A stretch of DNA of 64,000 bases from Bacteroidales bacterium (GTDB lineage Bacteria > Bacteroidota > Bacteroidia > Bacteroidales > UBA10428). Position 1 is the first letter of the stretch; each line of letters starts with the position of its first letter. Shown here piece after piece: positions 60,641 to 64,000 of this stretch. The DNA is taken from assembly GCA_035299085.1 (NCBI GenBank), contig DATGXG010000013.1, positions 1 through 64,000 of the forward strand, in the 5' to 3' direction. A program made the translations under genes and the position numbers. A model generated the notes under the pieces. That model made no database searches. It was not told where the DNA came from and worked only from the letters and a program-made list of their open reading frames with translations.

Positions 60641-61271
60641 CATCCTGATTGTAGATGATCATAAATTATTTCGTGAGGGACTGAAACTGTTATTATCAAA
60701 TCTTGATGAAATCGGCGAAGTGTGGGAAGCTTCTGACGGGGATATCTTTCTGAATATGATCAGGAACTGTTCGCCTGACCTTGTTCTTATGGACATAGAA
60801 ATGCCTAAGGTAAACGGCATTGAAGCAACTGCAAAGGCTTTGGAAATCAATCCTGATTTAAAAATTATGGCTTTGTCGATGTATGGCGATGAAGAGTATT
60901 TTCAGAAAATGATTGATGCGGGAGTATGCGGATTTTTACTAAAAAATTCCGAGTTTTCCGAAGTAAAAAGAGCCATAACCACGGCTGCACAGGGCAATAA
61001 TTATTTTACGGAAGAGATTTTATACAGGCTTGTAAACCGGTTCAAATCAAAGGCCCCGCAAACTGAACCTACTGTTGCTCTTTCCGACAGGGAAATTGAG
61101 GTTCTTCAGCTTATCTGCAAAGGATTATCCAACCAGGAAATCGCTGAGAAGCTTTTCATAAGCAAAAGAACAGTGGATCATCACAGGGCAAGCCTTCTTA
61201 CAAAAACTGAAACAAGGAACACAGCAAGTCTGGTCATTTATGCGATCAAGCATAAAATGATTGAGATCTGA
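60627..61271 (+). CDS. LuxR/NarL-family response regulator
   Basis: A 214-residue DNA-binding response regulator. The receiver domain (about 1-120) has the acidic pair in ILIVDDHKLF, the phospho-acceptor Asp in DLVLMDIEMPKVNG, Thr/Ser near LKIMALSMYG and Lys in GFLLKNSEFSE. The C-terminal LuxR/NarL HTH (about 150-214) reads LSDREIEVLQLICKGLSNQE, then IAEKLFISKRTVDHHR. Partner of the kinase encoded just upstream with 14-nt overlap. Target genes unknown. It ends 3 bp before the convergent dehydrogenase gene. Confidence 0.93.
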   Translation: MQKLNILIVDDHKLFREGLKLLLSNLDEIGEVWEASDGDIFLNMIRNCSPDLVLMDIEMPKVNGIEATAKALEINPDLKIMALSMYGDEEYFQKMIDAGVCGFLLKNSEFSEVKRAITTAAQGNNYFTEEILYRLVNRFKSKAPQTEPTVALSDREIEVLQLICKGLSNQEIAEKLFISKRTVDHHRASLLTKTETRNTASLVIYAIKHKMIEI

Positions 61272-61274
61272 TCA

Positions 61275-64000
61275 TTATTTCAAAGCTCTGTACAAAATCT
61301 CAGCCGGATGCAGTGCTTCAGTCCCCGTACCATCAATAATTTGCTGGCGGCAACTGGTTCCTGATGCGCAGATCAGTGTACCGGGTTCCGCATTTCTGAC
61401 AGCAGGGAACAAAACAAGCTCCCCTATTTTCATTGAAACATCATAGTGTTTCTTTTCATAGCCAAAGGCGCCTGCCATACCGCAACAACCCGACTTGATC
61501 TCTTCCACACTGTAATTTTCAGGAATAGTCAGCATTGTTTTCAATGTCGCCGTTGTGGCAATTGCTTTTTGCTGGCAATGTCCGTGCAGTTTAATATGCT
61601 GTTTCTCTGATGTAAATAAGGACCGGTCAATTCTTCCTGCTTCAAATTCACGCGAAATGAATTCATCCAACGTGTAGCAGTTGGATGCTACCTGTCGTGC
61701 CCTGCTCCTGTAGTTTTCCCTGACAAGTTCAGGATACTCATCGCGGAATGCAAGAATTGCAGAAGGCTCAATACCTACCAGGACATGACCCGGATCAATG
61801 ACCTTACTGTAAACATCTATATTATATTCCGCAATACGTCGGGCTTTCCTTAAAAGTCCCTTTGATAGAAATGTTCTTCCGCTTTCCCTTGATGATAATA
61901 CGTTCACCCTGTAATTAAGCTTTTTCAGCAGTTTAATTGCAGCCATGCCGATTTCCGCATCGAGGTAATTGGTGAACTCATCCATGAACAGGTATAATTC
62001 AGGACTCCCCTCGGCCGGTGTCACTCCGTTTTTCAGATAGTTGTTTTCCTTCAGCCAATGTTCAAAACTCTTTGGCGACAAGAGCGGAACAGTGCGTTTC
62101 GCTGAAAATCCGAGAACTCCTTTCACCATGCCGCTGATAAGATTGCTTTTCAACAGGCTGTTATAGAGCCAGGGAAAGTTGCTGTTTATTTTATGAATCC
62201 TGGCGATGTTGGCAATCATCCAGGTTGTAAGTGATATGCCCCGTTTGTCGTGGTAATGCTGAAGGAATTCTGCCTTCAGTTTTGCCATGTCCACATTGGA
62301 AGGACATTCTGATTTGCAGCCCTTGCATGAAAGACAGAGATCAAGAACGTCATACACAGCGCCGAGAGACATCTTATTGTCGGATGAAGGATTAAGCAGG
62401 TATTCCCTAAGTGCATTGGCTCTTGCTCTTGTGGTGGTATCCTCATCACGTGTGGCCATGTAACTTGGACACATTGTACCGCCCATTAAATGTGATTTAC
62501 GGCAATCCCCGGATCCATTGCACTGTTCTACATGACGGACAAATCCAAGCGTGGATGAATGGTCAAAAAATGTTTTGAAATGTACGGCGCTTTTGGCAAC
62601 ATCTCTTGTCCGAAGGAAAGAATCCATTTTCGGAGTGTCGGTAATTTTACCCTTGTTGAAAACGCCATTCGGATCCCAGGTTTTCTTAACCTGCTTCATC
62701 AGTTCAAAATTCGATTGTCCGACGATTACAGGGATAAATTCACCCCTCAGTCTTCCGTCGCCATGTTCACCGCTTAAAGAGCCCCTGTATTTTTTAACCA
62801 GGTGGGCTACATCGGATGCAACTTTGCGGAACATTTCAACTCCCTTCGGATCTTTCAGATCGATTACAGGGCGCATATGCAATTCCCCGGTGGCGGCATG
62901 AGCATGATAAACACAGCTGAGGCCGTACTTGGAAAGCAATCCCTTCATATCGCGGATATAGCCGGGAAGTGAATCAGGCCGAACAGCAGTATCTTCAACA
63001 AGAGACACCGGCTTGGCATCCCCCGGGATATTGGAAAGCACACCAAGGCCCGATTTTCTAAGAGCCCAAACCTTATTTATATCATCACCGGTAATAAGCG
63101 GGAAATGATAACCCAGGCCTGCCTTCTTCAATTCAGCCTCCAGGGCTGCCGCATGCTGTTTTATTTCATCAAGGGTTGGCCTGGCCCATTCAACAATAAG
63201 GATAGCACCCGGATCGCCCTGTACAAAAAACCTGTTCTTTCTTTGCGATATGTTTGATTTCGTGCATTCGAGTATGGTACTGTCCATTAACTCAATCGCA
63301 CCCGGGTTGTGTTTCAGGCAAACCAGGTTGGCTTCGAGTGCTTCTTCAAGTGTATTGAAATGCACACAAAGCAATCCCTTAGTTTTGGGAGGTGCAGGAA
63401 TAAGATTCAGTTTGATTTCGGTAACAAAAAGAAGCGTTCCTTCAGAACCGGCAATGAGCCTGGAGAAGTTAAAATCCGGGCCACCCGTGGTAAAGGGACT
63501 GCATTGAAGTAACAGGTCAAGGGCATAACCCGTGTTTCTGCGTTTTATAAGCGGATCGGGGTAGCCATTAATGATTTCAGTTTGATTTTTCGGGTTGCTT
63601 AATATATCATGAATATTACGGTACAGATCATTTTCAAGTCGCTTACCTGAAAGATGCTGGTTAAAAGCCGCGTCATTCATTGAATTGAACACCACTTCTT
63701 CACCATTACTCAGGAAACCTCTTACTTCAAGCAGGTGATCCCTTGTACTGCCATAAATCAGTGAATGAGCTCCGCAGGCGTTGTTGCCTACCATACCCCC
63801 GATCATGCATCGATTGGAAGTGGATGTTTCAGGTCCGAAAAAAAGATTATCGGATTGAAGTTTGAGGTTCAGTTCATCAAGCACAATGCCGGGTTGAAGC
63901 CTGACCCACGATTCACTTTTGTTAATTTCCCTTATTTCATTGAAATATCTCGAAACATCTACAACTATGCCGTTTCCTACCACCTGTCCTGCCAGTGAGG
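61275..64000 (-). CDS. FAD-binding and Fe-S-binding oxidoreductase (GlcD-GlcF fusion / D-lactate dehydrogenase type), 5'-truncated by the window
   Basis: At least 908 codons are in the window; the frame stays open to the right edge, where SLAGQVVGNGIVVDVSR reads as the middle of the FAD (PCMH) domain, so the true start lies outside. Order of domains: FAD_binding_4 (GGMVGNNACGAHSLIYGSTR), FAD-oxidase C (HAHAATGELHMRP, GEHGDGRLRG), a ferredoxin-like pair with CNGSGDC and CLSCKGCKSECP, and a C-terminal CCG domain (HGHCQQKA, SGCCGMAGAFGYE). Such fused proteins oxidise D-lactate, glycolate or other 2-hydroxyacids and pass electrons to quinone. Substrate not determined. Confidence 0.88.
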   Translation of the reverse strand, partial: SLAGQVVGNGIVVDVSRYFNEIREINKSESWVRLQPGIVLDELNLKLQSDNLFFGPETSTSNRCMIGGMVGNNACGAHSLIYGSTRDHLLEVRGFLSNGEEVVFNSMNDAAFNQHLSGKRLENDLYRNIHDILSNPKNQTEIINGYPDPLIKRRNTGYALDLLLQCSPFTTGGPDFNFSRLIAGSEGTLLFVTEIKLNLIPAPPKTKGLLCVHFNTLEEALEANLVCLKHNPGAIELMDSTILECTKSNISQRKNRFFVQGDPGAILIVEWARPTLDEIKQHAAALEAELKKAGLGYHFPLITGDDINKVWALRKSGLGVLSNIPGDAKPVSLVEDTAVRPDSLPGYIRDMKGLLSKYGLSCVYHAHAATGELHMRPVIDLKDPKGVEMFRKVASDVAHLVKKYRGSLSGEHGDGRLRGEFIPVIVGQSNFELMKQVKKTWDPNGVFNKGKITDTPKMDSFLRTRDVAKSAVHFKTFFDHSSTLGFVRHVEQCNGSGDCRKSHLMGGTMCPSYMATRDEDTTTRARANALREYLLNPSSDNKMSLGAVYDVLDLCLSCKGCKSECPSNVDMAKLKAEFLQHYHDKRGISLTTWMIANIARIHKINSNFPWLYNSLLKSNLISGMVKGVLGFSAKRTVPLLSPKSFEHWLKENNYLKNGVTPAEGSPELYLFMDEFTNYLDAEIGMAAIKLLKKLNYRVNVLSSRESGRTFLSKGLLRKARRIAEYNIDVYSKVIDPGHVLVGIEPSAILAFRDEYPELVRENYRSRARQVASNCYTLDEFISREFEAGRIDRSLFTSEKQHIKLHGHCQQKAIATTATLKTMLTIPENYSVEEIKSGCCGMAGAFGYEKKHYDVSMKIGELVLFPAVRNAEPGTLICASGTSCRQQIIDGTGTEALHPAEILYRALK

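Overview
The window looks like a chromosomal segment of a member of the Bacteroidota, most likely a Bacteroidales/Marinilabiliales-type lineage. The evidence is: TAnnTTTG -7 promoter boxes (the Bacteroidota primary sigma consensus) in front of many genes; a type IX secretion C-terminal sorting domain on a secreted protease; an OmpA protein with an SprB-like repeat; several Bacteroidota-restricted families as I recognise them (DUF4252, DUF4295, DUF6340, the DUF2027-Smr protein); ribosomal protein bTHX; and the local order rpmB-rpmG-DUF4295-ftsY with rimO close by. I see no integrase, transposase, phage gene or CRISPR array. This is mostly housekeeping chromosome with a few accessory genes.

Layout. 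1-2.1 kb: plsC, a cold-shock protein and a lipid-kinase-like gene. 2.1-8.3 kb: an XRE regulator surrounded by TTACANNTGTAA palindromes, pyrD, an OmpA/SprB protein, a repeat/propeller protein and a SpoIIE phosphatase. 8.3-10.7 kb: an OLD-like ATPase and a 30-codon KdpF-like ORF. 10.7-16.9 kb (minus): an amino-acid permease, a lipoprotein behind a perfect 18-bp inverted repeat, DUF4197, a membrane protein with internal duplication, and a TPR protein. 17-22 kb: gyrA and clpC, divergent. 22.3-28.3 kb (minus): rimO, a second permease, ftsY, DUF4295, rpmG, rpmB, cinA, tRNA-Gly and tRNA-Thr. 28.4-34.8 kb (minus): an M48 peptidase, two DUF6340 lipoproteins, fabG and a RelA-type synthetase with a degenerate hydrolase domain. 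34.9-40.7 kb: a HEAT-like protein, a HAD phosphatase, bTHX with a long VKD/VKE tail, metZ, acs, tRNA-Lys and a radical SAM enzyme. 40.8-43.9 kb: an ECF sigma/anti-sigma/double DUF4252 operon and a LolA-like protein. 44-47.4 kb: thioesterase, SDR, rarA and kdsA. 47.6-52.5 kb: a TPR histidine kinase, rnpB (RNase P RNA), the DUF2027-Smr gene and queA. 52.5-64 kb: threonine aldolase, a T9SS-secreted serine protease, rlmN, a SPOR protein, a beta-barrel protein, a STAS-like protein, a NarX/LuxR-type two-component pair, and a FAD/Fe-S dehydrogenase running off the right edge.

Functional links. Translation and ribosome maintenance are prominent (rpmB, rpmG, rimO, rlmN, queA, bTHX, rnpB, three tRNAs, relA). 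Envelope functions are also common (plsC, kdsA, OmpA, LolA-like, lipoproteins, SPOR, T9SS cargo). The best regulatory candidates are the XRE operator cluster, the ECF operon with a TGTAA-17-CGTCT promoter, and the overlapping divergent Smr/queA promoters. A recurrent oddity is that several intergenic gaps hold short tandem repeats, each with a different 7-8 bp unit. All calls rest on reading sequence and motifs; no database search was run.
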